From: Cyanobacteria bacterium UBA11370
Lineage (GTDB): Bacteria; Cyanobacteriota; Cyanobacteriia; Cyanobacteriales; Coleofasciculaceae
Assembly: GCA_003486645.1 (NCBI GenBank)
Contig: DNGI01000546.1
Span: forward strand, 1-8,707
Direction: 5' to 3'
Length of the DNA stretch: 8,707 bases
Made by a program: the position numbers and the translations under genes. The notes beneath the pieces were generated by a model that saw only the letters and a list, made by a program, of their open reading frames with translations, had not been told where the DNA came from and ran no database searches. Below, piece after piece: positions 1 to 5,111 of this stretch; the stretch's first letter is position 1; every line of letters begins with the position of its first letter.

Positions 1-27
1 CCCTCTCTCCCTCTCCCTCTCCCTCTC
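1..27. repeat. CCCTCT hexamer tandem repeat (edge of window)
   Basis: The window opens with about four imperfect copies of CCCTCT. CCC runs lie at 1-3, 9-11, 15-17 and 21-23. The minus strand therefore carries four GGG runs with 3-5-nt spacers, a potential G-quadruplex motif. The tract lies just past the 3' end of the minus-strand methyltransferase gene and may extend beyond the window. Short tandem repeats of this kind are common in cyanobacterial intergenic DNA. Confidence 0.85.
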
Positions 28-78
28 AATCTTGTTTAGGGTTATTCAACCTGACATGATATAAGCTACTGTAGATTA

Positions 79-735
79 TTAAGCATTGATTTTTTCTGCC
101 ACGGCTCTAACTTGAAACCAAGAACGGTCTATTCTTCCATAAATTCGGCACAGAATCTCAAATACACCTCGACCACCATATTTTGCGATCAAGGAATACT
201 TCGGAGGCCATTTATGAATATAAGCTTTTGACTCGATTAAGGAGTAACCTGCTTCGGTAAATAAATTCCCCAAACACATTGGACTCCAGCTATAAAGGTG
301 ATGATTAATATCGTTGGGTTTATAGGCGTAGGAAATCGATTCACAGGGAACAACAACTATTATCTTACCACCTTTTCTTAGTTTACGATACAGTGCTTTC
401 AGTTCTTGAAGAGGGTTAAGGGTATGTTCAAGAGCATTATCTGAGATAATGACATCAACATAATTATCGGGTAAATCCTCTACTCTTAAATAGATTTCTA
501 CTCCATTTTTTTTAGCGATCGCTGCTGCGTTAGGATTGATTTCAACGCCTACCTTTTTTTGACATTGGATCGTTTTGAGTAGATAGCCGCCACCACAGCC
601 AAAGTCTAAAACGTGATCACGTTCAGAGATATAATCATTGAATTTGGTAAGATTTGCCCAACCTCCAAATTCACCCATAGGGGCTTGCCATGCAAAATAT
701 TTCTCGTCGTAGTGTTCGCTGATTGTCTCTACCAT
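79..735 (-). CDS. Class I SAM-dependent methyltransferase
   Basis: The 218-aa protein has a Rossmann-fold methyltransferase core. The AdoMet-binding motif I is VLDFGCGGGYLL at about residues 42-53. An acidic residue ends strand beta-2 (VGVEINPN, E65). SDNALEHTLNPLQEL (98-112) follows, and KGGKIIVVVP (121-130) is the usual post-motif strand. This pattern is typical of Methyltransf_11/23 proteins, which methylate small molecules, lipids or glycans. The substrate cannot be read from the sequence. No signal peptide or membrane segment is visible, so it is probably cytosolic. The ATG is preceded on its strand by AAAGGA about 9 nt upstream, which supports the start. The gene is divergent from the GH1 gene across 338 bp, with no obvious functional link. 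The fold is clear but the role is unknown. Confidence 0.9.
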   Translation of the reverse strand: MVETISEHYDEKYFAWQAPMGEFGGWANLTKFNDYISERDHVLDFGCGGGYLLKTIQCQKKVGVEINPNAAAIAKKNGVEIYLRVEDLPDNYVDVIISDNALEHTLNPLQELKALYRKLRKGGKIIVVVPCESISYAYKPNDINHHLYSWSPMCLGNLFTEAGYSLIESKAYIHKWPPKYSLIAKYGGRGVFEILCRIYGRIDRSWFQVRAVAEKINA

Positions 736-923
736 CGTATTTTTCCTTTAATGTCTAACTCTTAATAGAGATGGAATTCAGACATGAAATTAGTTTTAAT
801 TTTACCATATTATATTCAAAATTATAGCTTCAATTTGCGTAAAAGGAGACTGGGGACGAAAATTAAATATACATGACTTGATAGCATCTCCCAAAAAGCT
901 TGTGGGATAAGCATCCTGCCTGT

Positions 924-953
924 ATTAAACCTTATTGCCTGGAGCGGTTTAAT
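924..953. promoter_or_regulatory. Perfect 8-bp inverted repeat in the divergent intergenic region
   Basis: ATTAAACC (924-931) and GGTTTAAT (946-953) are exact reverse complements separated by 14 nt. No T-run follows, so it does not look like an intrinsic terminator. Its position, 120 bp before the GH1 start and 190 bp before the divergent methyltransferase start, would suit an operator. No regulator family is recognised. A weaker TCCCA/TGGGA pair lies at 889-907. Confidence 0.35.
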
Positions 954-988
954 GAGAATGGCTATAAAATTTATTCATTTTATTAAAA

Positions 989-1005
989 TTGTAAAATTAT
1001 TACAA
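989..1005. promoter_or_regulatory. AT-rich dyad upstream of the GH1 gene
   Basis: TTGTAA (989-994), five bases, then TTACAA (1000-1005) form a perfect dyad 68 bp before the beta-glucosidase start. The half-sites resemble an NtcA box, but the inner spacing is GTA-N7-TAC rather than the required N8. It is therefore a generic candidate operator. The rest of 736-1073 is AT-rich and shows no gene. TATAAA at 963-968 is a possible -10 element without a convincing -35. Confidence 0.3.
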
Positions 1006-1073
1006 CCTTGGCTATTCCTTGTTGCCTATTCTCGTGGGATGATTTTGATTAAGCTTATCGTCTGGAATGAATT

Positions 1074-2447
1074 ATGACTAGCTACCAATTTCCACAAGAT
1101 TTTTGGTGGGGAACTGCCACTTCATCCTATCAAATTGAGGGTGCAGTAAAGGAAGGAGGGCGAAAACCGAGTGTATGGGATACCTTTAGTACTATACCCG
1201 GACGAATTTTGAATAATGATACAGGTGCTGTTGCCTGTAACCATTTCCATCGCTACCAAGACGATGTGAAATTAATGGCAAACCTTGGCATCAAACATTA
1301 TCGGTTTAGTATTGCTTGGCCTAGAATTATTCCGGAAGGACGAGGGACAGTCAATGAAGCGGGCGTGGATTTTTATAAGCGTTTAGTAGATTGCTTGCAG
1401 GAACATGGAATTACACCCCATGCTACCTTATTTCATTGGGATTCCCCTCAACTATTAGAGGATTTATATGGATCTTGGCAAAGTCGGCAAATGGCTATCG
1501 ATTATGCAGATTATGTTACAGCCGTTGTCAGTCGATTGGGCGATCGCATTACCCATTGGATGACTCTTAATGAAATTTCTTGCTTTACTCATTATAGTTA
1601 TGGGGTTGATTCTGATCCGATTCATGCGCCAGGAACACGAGTTAATTCATTAAAAGAGATTTGGCAAACCTCTCATCATGCTTTATTAGCCCATGGTTTA
1701 GGATGTCAAGCCATTCGTGCGGTTTCTCCTGTTCCCTGTTCAGTGAGTTTGGTCGATAATTTTTCGGTAACGGTACCGATTAATGAATCACCGGATCATA
1801 TAGAAGCAGCACAAAACGCATTTCATAGTTATGGTCAGAATGGCGGTATTATTTTTCCGGCTTTGACGGGTGCTTATAGTCCGATTTTATTAGAACAATT
1901 AGGAGAAAATGCACCAGATATTCAAGAAGGAGATTTAGATATTATTCATCAGCCTTTAGATAGTTTTGGGTTTAATGTCTATTCGGGTAAATATGTTCGC
2001 GCAGCGGAGAATAAATTGGGATATGAAATCCTTTATTTTCCCGAAGGTTATCCTAAAATGTATATGCCTTGGTTGTATATTGTACCGGATGCTATTTATT
2101 GGGGTATTCGCCATCTTAGTGAGACGTTGGGGCGTTCAGATTTACCTGTAATTATTACTGAAAATGGCTGTGCAACTCCAGATGAACTCAATGCGAAAGG
2201 TGAAGTGATTGATACGGATAGAATTCTTTACTTGCGATATTATTTACAATCTGCTCATCGATCGATTACTGAAGGATATCCTCTAAAAGGATACTTCCTG
2301 TGGAGTTTTTTAGATAACTTTGAATGGGCGTATGGCTATGATCGTCGTTTTGGAATTGTTTATGTAGATTATTCTAATCAAAAGCGTATTCCCAAGGCTA
2401 GTTTCGATTGGTATCGAGAATGTATTCGTCAGAATCGGGTAGTTTGA
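1074..2447 (+). CDS. GH1 family beta-glucosidase
   Basis: The 457-aa protein is a full-length glycoside hydrolase family 1 (beta/alpha)8 barrel. It hydrolyses terminal beta-D-glycosides with retention of configuration. Family landmarks run in order: FWWGTATSSYQIEGA (10-24, Q20 binds glycone), RFSIAWPRI (77-85), FHWD (120-123), acid/base E167 in TLNEIS, nucleophile E363 in ITENG, and the glycone site FLWSFLDNFEW (408-418). E417 is retained, whereas 6-phospho-beta-glycosidases normally replace it, so an unphosphorylated glucoside is the likelier substrate. Two usual residues differ: TLNEP is TLNEI and HWDLP is HWDSP. No signal peptide is present, so it is cytosolic. An in-frame TGA at 1068-1070 fixes the start, and a weak GGAA lies 6 nt upstream. 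nanE follows after 38 bp on the same strand, which suggests an operon. Confidence 0.95.
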   Translation: MTSYQFPQDFWWGTATSSYQIEGAVKEGGRKPSVWDTFSTIPGRILNNDTGAVACNHFHRYQDDVKLMANLGIKHYRFSIAWPRIIPEGRGTVNEAGVDFYKRLVDCLQEHGITPHATLFHWDSPQLLEDLYGSWQSRQMAIDYADYVTAVVSRLGDRITHWMTLNEISCFTHYSYGVDSDPIHAPGTRVNSLKEIWQTSHHALLAHGLGCQAIRAVSPVPCSVSLVDNFSVTVPINESPDHIEAAQNAFHSYGQNGGIIFPALTGAYSPILLEQLGENAPDIQEGDLDIIHQPLDSFGFNVYSGKYVRAAENKLGYEILYFPEGYPKMYMPWLYIVPDAIYWGIRHLSETLGRSDLPVIITENGCATPDELNAKGEVIDTDRILYLRYYLQSAHRSITEGYPLKGYFLWSFLDNFEWAYGYDRRFGIVYVDYSNQKRIPKASFDWYRECIRQNRVV

Positions 2448-2485
2448 TCAATGATTTAAATCAAACCTATTTTCAATCCAAAACA

Positions 2486-3178
2486 ATGCCAACACATTTG
2501 CTCAATTCCATTCATCACGGTTTAATTGTATCCTGTCAAGCCCCAATCGACTCACCAATGCACAATCCAGTCGTGATTAGCGCGATCGCACAAGCATCAA
2601 TTAATCAGGGTGCGGTTGGAGTACGAATTGATACACCGGATCATGTTAAAGCGGTGCGATCGCAATGTCCAACTATACCGATTATTGGATTGTGGAAACA
2701 ACAATTACCGGGATATGAGGTTTACATTACGCCTCAATTTCATCATGCGGAAACGATAGCTTCTTCGGGTGCTGATATTATTGCGATTGATGGGACGCTA
2801 CGAGAACGTCCTGGAGGAGAAACTGTTGAAGGATTAATTACTCGAATTCATGAAGAATTGGGTAAGTTAGTTATGGCAGATGTGGATACGATAGACAGTG
2901 CAATAAACGCAGCTAAAGCAGGCGCTGATATTATTGGAACAACGCTTTATGGTTACACAAACCCAACCAAACATCTCTCACCACCTGGGTTTGATTTATT
3001 AGTTCAGATGGTGGAACAGTTGGAGGTTCCGATAATTTGTGAAGGAGGAATTGCTTCGCCACAGATGGCACAACACGCCTTAAAGTTAGGGGCGTATGCG
3101 GTGGTGGTAGGGACGGCAATTACGGGAATTGATTTGCAGGTGAAAGCCTATTTAGAAGACATGAAGGATGAGGGATGA
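2486..3178 (+). CDS. nanE: Putative N-acetylmannosamine-6-phosphate 2-epimerase
   Basis: NanE converts ManNAc-6-phosphate to GlcNAc-6-phosphate in amino-sugar and sialic-acid catabolism. The 230-aa TIM barrel shows the family signature: HGLIVSCQA (11-19), GVRID (45-49), IIGLWK (66-71), YITP (80-83), IDGTLRERPGG (101-111), VMADVDT (129-135), GTTLYGYT (151-158), CEGGIASPQMA (185-195) and VVVGTAITG (206-214). By family alignment K71 and E186 correspond to the catalytic Lys and Glu. The frame is open back to an ATG at 2408 inside the GH1 gene. The ATG at 2486 gives the usual family length and puts the barrel at the N-terminus, so it is preferred, although no clear Shine-Dalgarno precedes it. No other nan gene is visible. 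The last five codons and the stop lie in a heptamer repeat. Confidence 0.9.
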   Translation: MPTHLLNSIHHGLIVSCQAPIDSPMHNPVVISAIAQASINQGAVGVRIDTPDHVKAVRSQCPTIPIIGLWKQQLPGYEVYITPQFHHAETIASSGADIIAIDGTLRERPGGETVEGLITRIHEELGKLVMADVDTIDSAINAAKAGADIIGTTLYGYTNPTKHLSPPGFDLLVQMVEQLEVPIICEGGIASPQMAQHALKLGAYAVVVGTAITGIDLQVKAYLEDMKDEG

Positions 3179-3183
3179 AGGAT
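3161..3183 (+). repeat. Heptamer repeat (ATGAAGG) spanning the nanE stop codon
   Basis: ATGAAGG (3161-3167), ATGAGGG (3168-3174) and ATGAAGG (3175-3181) form a 7-bp tandem array. It encodes the final residues MKDEG of NanE and supplies its TGA stop. Heptanucleotide tandem repeats (STRR) are a known feature of heterocystous cyanobacteria. Here one overlaps a coding end. Confidence 0.7.
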
Positions 3184-3255
3184 ATAGACGTTCGCTTCAG
3201 TAATACTTGAAATCCTAGCTGATACCAAGTTGCGTTCATATGTAGTACTTTCTTT

Positions 3256-3290
3256 CCCCCTTGTCCCCCTTATCCCCCTTGTCCCCCTTG
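3256..3290. repeat. Nonamer repeat with four C5 runs (G-quadruplex motif on minus strand)
   Basis: Four CCCCC runs at 3256-3260, 3265-3269, 3274-3278 and 3283-3287 are separated by TTGT, TTAT and TTGT, giving an exact 9-bp period. The complementary strand has four G5 runs with 4-nt loops, a canonical G-quadruplex pattern. It lies about 80 bp after nanE and about 370 bp before the carbonic anhydrase gene. Confidence 0.85.
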
Positions 3291-3330
3291 TCCTGCAAGT
3301 CTCTCCTATCTACTATCTTTGACCGCAACA

Positions 3331-3390
3331 CCGAACATGAAGGCATCACAATATAATTCTACCTTTAGGTATATTGCTTTTATTCACACC
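3331..3390 (+). repeat. 60-bp direct repeat, copy 1
   Basis: The unit starts CCGAACATGAAGGCATCACA and matches copy 2 (3404-3463) at 56 of 60 positions. All four differences are transitions. It contains a perfect TATAAT (3352-3357) without a recognisable -35. It also contains an ATG at 3337 that opens a 30-codon ORF (3337-3429), which runs into copy 2 in a different frame. The function is unknown. Candidates are a duplicated regulatory segment or a duplicated small-gene 5' end. Confidence 0.8.
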
Positions 3391-3403
3391 TTAAAAAACT
3401 ATG

Positions 3404-3463
3404 CCGAACATGAAGGCATCACAATATAATTCTGTCTTTAGGTATATTGCTTTTATTTACACT
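3404..3463 (+). repeat. 60-bp direct repeat, copy 2
   Basis: This is the second copy of the unit at 3331-3390, with a 73-bp period (13 bp between copies). The TATAAT is retained at 3425-3430, and the ATG at 3410 starts a different short ORF. Because 73 is not a multiple of three, the two copies cannot belong to one continuous reading frame. Confidence 0.8.
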
Positions 3464-3514
3464 TACCTCTACTTTTTTGCACAATTTTATCTGTATTTGT
3501 TGCAATATCTCTAA
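3410..3514 (+). other. Possible 34-codon hydrophobic small ORF (doubtful)
   Basis: The ORF starts at the ATG in repeat copy 2. It encodes a short peptide that begins MKASQYNSVFRYIAFIY and continues with a Tyr/Leu/Phe-rich tail, enough for one membrane segment. Copy 1 starts an ORF with the same first eight residues. No Shine-Dalgarno precedes either ATG, and the duplicated stretch carries two non-synonymous codon changes and one synonymous one. It may be a small membrane peptide, a decayed gene 5' end, or chance. Confidence 0.15.
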
Positions 3515-3533
3515 CGTTTGATTTCATCTATAG

Positions 3534-3548
3534 TAATAATAGTTATTA
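3534..3548. promoter_or_regulatory. AT-rich dyad upstream of carbonic anhydrase gene
   Basis: TAATAA, three bases, then TTATTA form a 15-bp perfect dyad 114 bp before the carbonic anhydrase start. The surrounding stretch is very AT-rich and probably holds the promoter, but no convincing -35/-10 pair was found. The regulator is not identified. Confidence 0.25.
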
Positions 3549-3587
3549 GTGATACTAACAATATTTATTTTTGTAACAGATAAACCT

Positions 3588-3665
3588 ATGCTAAAAATTA
3601 GGATTTGCAAAAAAAGAATATTTGTCTTCTGTTGTTCACCCTTTAGCTGGTTAAGAGAAACATGA
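3588..3665 (+). other. 25-codon upstream ORF overlapping the carbonic anhydrase start (ATGA)
   Basis: An ATG at 3588 opens a 25-residue frame, MLKIRICKKRIFVFCCSP and seven more. It ends in TGA at 3663-3665, so stop and the downstream start share ATGA. This arrangement is typical of translational coupling. No clear Shine-Dalgarno precedes the upstream ATG, so translation is uncertain. The peptide is basic then aromatic, with three cysteines. Confidence 0.25.
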
Positions 3666-4474
3666 ATTTGACTCCTAAGAAATTCCCTGTTGCTTTGACA
3701 GGAATCTTTGCTTCGGTTATAGCTCTGATTTCAGCTCTACCTGTCGGATTACTGTCGGATATTAAAGCCTCACAAGCTTCACCGGACTTCAGTTATGGGG
3801 GTGATAAAAATCCAACAAATTGGGATGAATTACACCAAAACTGGGCGATTTGTGAAAGTGGAACTCAGCAATCTCCTATTGATATAAAGCCATCCCTTCT
3901 TGGTGGTCTTCTCAGTCCTCCTGCTAACATTCAGTTTAATTATCAATCCCTAACTAATTTTCCGGTTCAAAATAACGGTCACACAATTCAAGTGAATTAC
4001 CCGTTCCCATCAGGCGGTTCCACAATGACAATTGATGGGAAAACCTACGAGTTAGTTCAGTTTCACTTACATACTCCTAGCGAACACCATTTAGACGGCG
4101 AAGCAGCAGCACTAGAGCTACACTTGGTTCATCAAAATCAGCAAGGTGAATTAGCCGTGGTTGGTGTCATGATCGAAAAAGGTACTGCTAATAGTAACCT
4201 AGAGACCGTTTTGGCTAATATGCCCCCACAGACAGGAATCAATACGGCCAATGGTACTATCAATGCTACTAATTTTCTCCCCACTAACAAGTCCCACTAC
4301 ATTTATCAAGGTTCTCTAACAACGCCACCTTGTAGTCAAGGAGTCAAGTGGATTGTTTTAAAGAATCCAATTACAGCATCTCAAGCACAGATTGATGCGT
4401 TTACAAACGTGTATCAAGTTAATGCCAGACCGATTCAAGACCTTAACTTGAGACCAATTCAATTGAGAAACTAA
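3662..4474 (+). CDS. ecaA: Secreted alpha-type carbonic anhydrase
   Basis: This 270-aa zinc enzyme interconverts CO2 and bicarbonate. An N-terminal signal peptide is evident: basic MNLTPKK, a hydrophobic stretch to about residue 31, and probable cleavage near 38-41, so it acts in the periplasm or outside the cell. The alpha-CA core is complete. Zinc ligands are H135 and H137 (FHLHTPSEH) and H154 (ELHLVH). E141 and T220 (GSLTTPPC) form the gatekeeper pair, and H107 (NNGH) is the proton shuttle. C64 and C224 are positioned for the disulfide common in bacterial alpha-CAs. QQSPIDI (69-75) is also typical. The symbol follows the cyanobacterial extracellular alpha-CA by family match only. The preceding AAGAGA gives a modest ribosome binding site. 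A long repeat-rich leader with an upstream ORF overlapping the start codon may modulate expression. Confidence 0.95.
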   Translation: MNLTPKKFPVALTGIFASVIALISALPVGLLSDIKASQASPDFSYGGDKNPTNWDELHQNWAICESGTQQSPIDIKPSLLGGLLSPPANIQFNYQSLTNFPVQNNGHTIQVNYPFPSGGSTMTIDGKTYELVQFHLHTPSEHHLDGEAAALELHLVHQNQQGELAVVGVMIEKGTANSNLETVLANMPPQTGINTANGTINATNFLPTNKSHYIYQGSLTTPPCSQGVKWIVLKNPITASQAQIDAFTNVYQVNARPIQDLNLRPIQLRN

Positions 4475-4530
4475 TAGATTGATCTAAAAATCTTGCTTAG
4501 GATAGCGTCTTATTACACTAAGCAATCTAT
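4474..4530 (+). terminator. Hairpin directly after the carbonic anhydrase stop
   Basis: TTGCTTAG (4493-4500) pairs perfectly with CTAAGCAA (4518-4525) across a 17-nt loop. ATAGATT, starting at the stop codon (4474-4480), can also pair with AATCTAT (4524-4530) as an alternative or bulged extension. No U-run follows, so it is either a weak or factor-assisted terminator or a 3'-end stabilising structure. Confidence 0.35.
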
Positions 4531-4541
4531 ATCTTGACAAT

Positions 4542-4563
4542 CCTACGTCTTTTTAGGCGTGGG
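4542..4563 (+). mobile_element. Imperfect hairpin resembling an IS200/IS605-type end (remnant?)
   Basis: CCTACGTC (4542-4549), loop TTTTTA, GGCGTGGG (4556-4563) form an 8-bp stem with two G:U pairs. Flanking TTGACAAT and a following pyrimidine-rich TTTCTTTG resemble, from memory, the subterminal hairpins of cyanobacterial IS200/IS605 (TnpB-type) elements. No tnpA or tnpB is present, so at most this is a solo end or relic. It could equally be an ordinary transcript hairpin. Confidence 0.3.
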
Positions 4564-4572
4564 TTTCTTTGT

Positions 4573-4584
4573 TCCACTAGTGGA
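4573..4584. repeat. 12-bp perfect palindrome TCCACTAGTGGA
   Basis: The palindrome sits 9 bp after the preceding hairpin, in the 213-bp gap between the carbonic anhydrase gene and the convergent small gene. Its role is unknown. It could be part of the same relic as the hairpin or a protein-binding site. Confidence 0.4.
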
Positions 4585-4608
4585 CTGGTTCATGGTTTGT
4601 ATAGCAGT

Positions 4609-4624
4609 CCTCAGATCGGTGAGG
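4609..4624 (-). terminator. Short hairpin downstream of the 102-aa gene
   Basis: CCTCA (4609-4613), a 6-nt loop, then TGAGG (4620-4624) form a 5-bp stem 64 bp beyond the stop of the minus-strand small gene. There is no T-run on either side. This is weak evidence for a transcription end between convergent genes. Confidence 0.2.
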
Positions 4625-4687
4625 TAAACTAAATTTTCTTCCCCACGCCACAGCGGTTATATCTCAGCCAACAAACAATAAACGTTC

Positions 4688-4996
4688 TTACCCCTTCCCC
4701 TCTAAAATCTCCATCAACCTGTCTTCCATCGCATTTTTCGCCTCAACATCCGAACAATGATCAATCAGAGTTTTCCCAGCAGCGATCGCGTCTTGCGCTG
4801 TGGGAAAATCAAACCCACCAAAGGGATCGGTAATCGTTGGTTCAAGTAAGTTTCCCGATTCTAACCACGTAACAGTCCAGCGTCCCGTTTCTCGCTCGTA
4901 AACAGGCACAATTAGGTATTCATCCCAATGAGTTTGGTAGAGTTCTGCTCGATCAAAGCTGGCTTTGTAAGAGTGGCGTTTATAAACTTTACCCAC
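4688..4996 (-). CDS. Small hypothetical protein (102 aa), GTG start
   Basis: No family is recognised. The 102-aa protein is soluble, with no signal peptide or membrane segment. It has a basic N-terminus (KVYKRHSYK) and an aromatic-rich middle: WDEYLIVPVYERETGRW (24-40), then VTWLES (42-47). A DPFGGFDFPTAQDAIAAGKTLID stretch (58-79) follows, and the C-terminus is a charged helix. The alternating pattern 26-47 suggests a beta-hairpin, with helices after residue 66. The start is GTG, supported by GAGG about 8 nt upstream. A HIP1 site within the frame and normal composition argue for a resident cyanobacterial gene. It is divergent from the proline-rich protein gene over 115 bp and the two may share a control region. 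Its function is unknown. Confidence 0.75.
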   Translation of the reverse strand: MGKVYKRHSYKASFDRAELYQTHWDEYLIVPVYERETGRWTVTWLESGNLLEPTITDPFGGFDFPTAQDAIAAGKTLIDHCSDVEAKNAMEDRLMEILEGKG

Positions 4997-5003
4997 TGCT
5001 AAT

Positions 5004-5008
5004 CCTCG
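5004..5008 (-). promoter_or_regulatory. Ribosome binding site supporting the GTG start
   Basis: On the minus strand CGAGG lies about 7 nt before the GTG at 4996-4994. No ATG offers a better start in this frame, so this Shine-Dalgarno decides the start of the 102-aa protein. Confidence 0.6.
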
Positions 5009-5043
5009 TAATACAACAGGGTAGACTATCTTTCAGAGTGAGG

Positions 5044-5100
5044 TTGTCAATCCTATCATGTAAGAACCCTCAATTGACAATGATTTAGCGTTACTACAAT
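5044..5100. promoter_or_regulatory. Candidate divergent promoters built on an inverted repeat
   Basis: TTGTCAAT (5044-5051) and ATTGACAA (5073-5080) are exact inverted repeats. Each arm presents a consensus -35 hexamer TTGACA pointing outward: 5074-5079 on the plus strand and 5050-5045 on the minus strand. On the plus strand TACAAT at 5095-5100 follows with a short 15-nt spacer. This would start transcription only a few bases before the ATG at 5112, in keeping with the lack of a Shine-Dalgarno there. The minus-strand -10 is weak. Alternatively the dyad is an operator. Confidence 0.35.
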
Positions 5101-5111
5101 CACCGACTGCC

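Noticed and set aside
991..1003. NtcA box upstream of the GH1 gene
   Set aside because: Inner spacing is GTA-N7-TAC, whereas NtcA requires GTA-N8-TAC.
1966..2151. 61-codon ORF inside the GH1 gene on the same strand
   Set aside because: Wholly contained in a clear GH1 coding frame that includes glycone-site residues; no family match or ribosome binding site.
2408..2485. Longer nanE start at 2408 inside the GH1 gene
   Set aside because: Would add 26 residues absent from the usual NanE length and overlap the GH1 end; ATG 2486 gives the standard 230-aa protein.
2931..3119. 62-codon minus-strand ORF opposite nanE
   Set aside because: Lies antisense to conserved NanE motifs (GTTLYGYT to VVVGTAI); composition follows the opposite frame.
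3331..3463. CRISPR array
   Set aside because: Only two copies, 60-bp units with a 13-bp gap; CRISPR repeats are shorter with longer unique spacers, and no cas gene is present.
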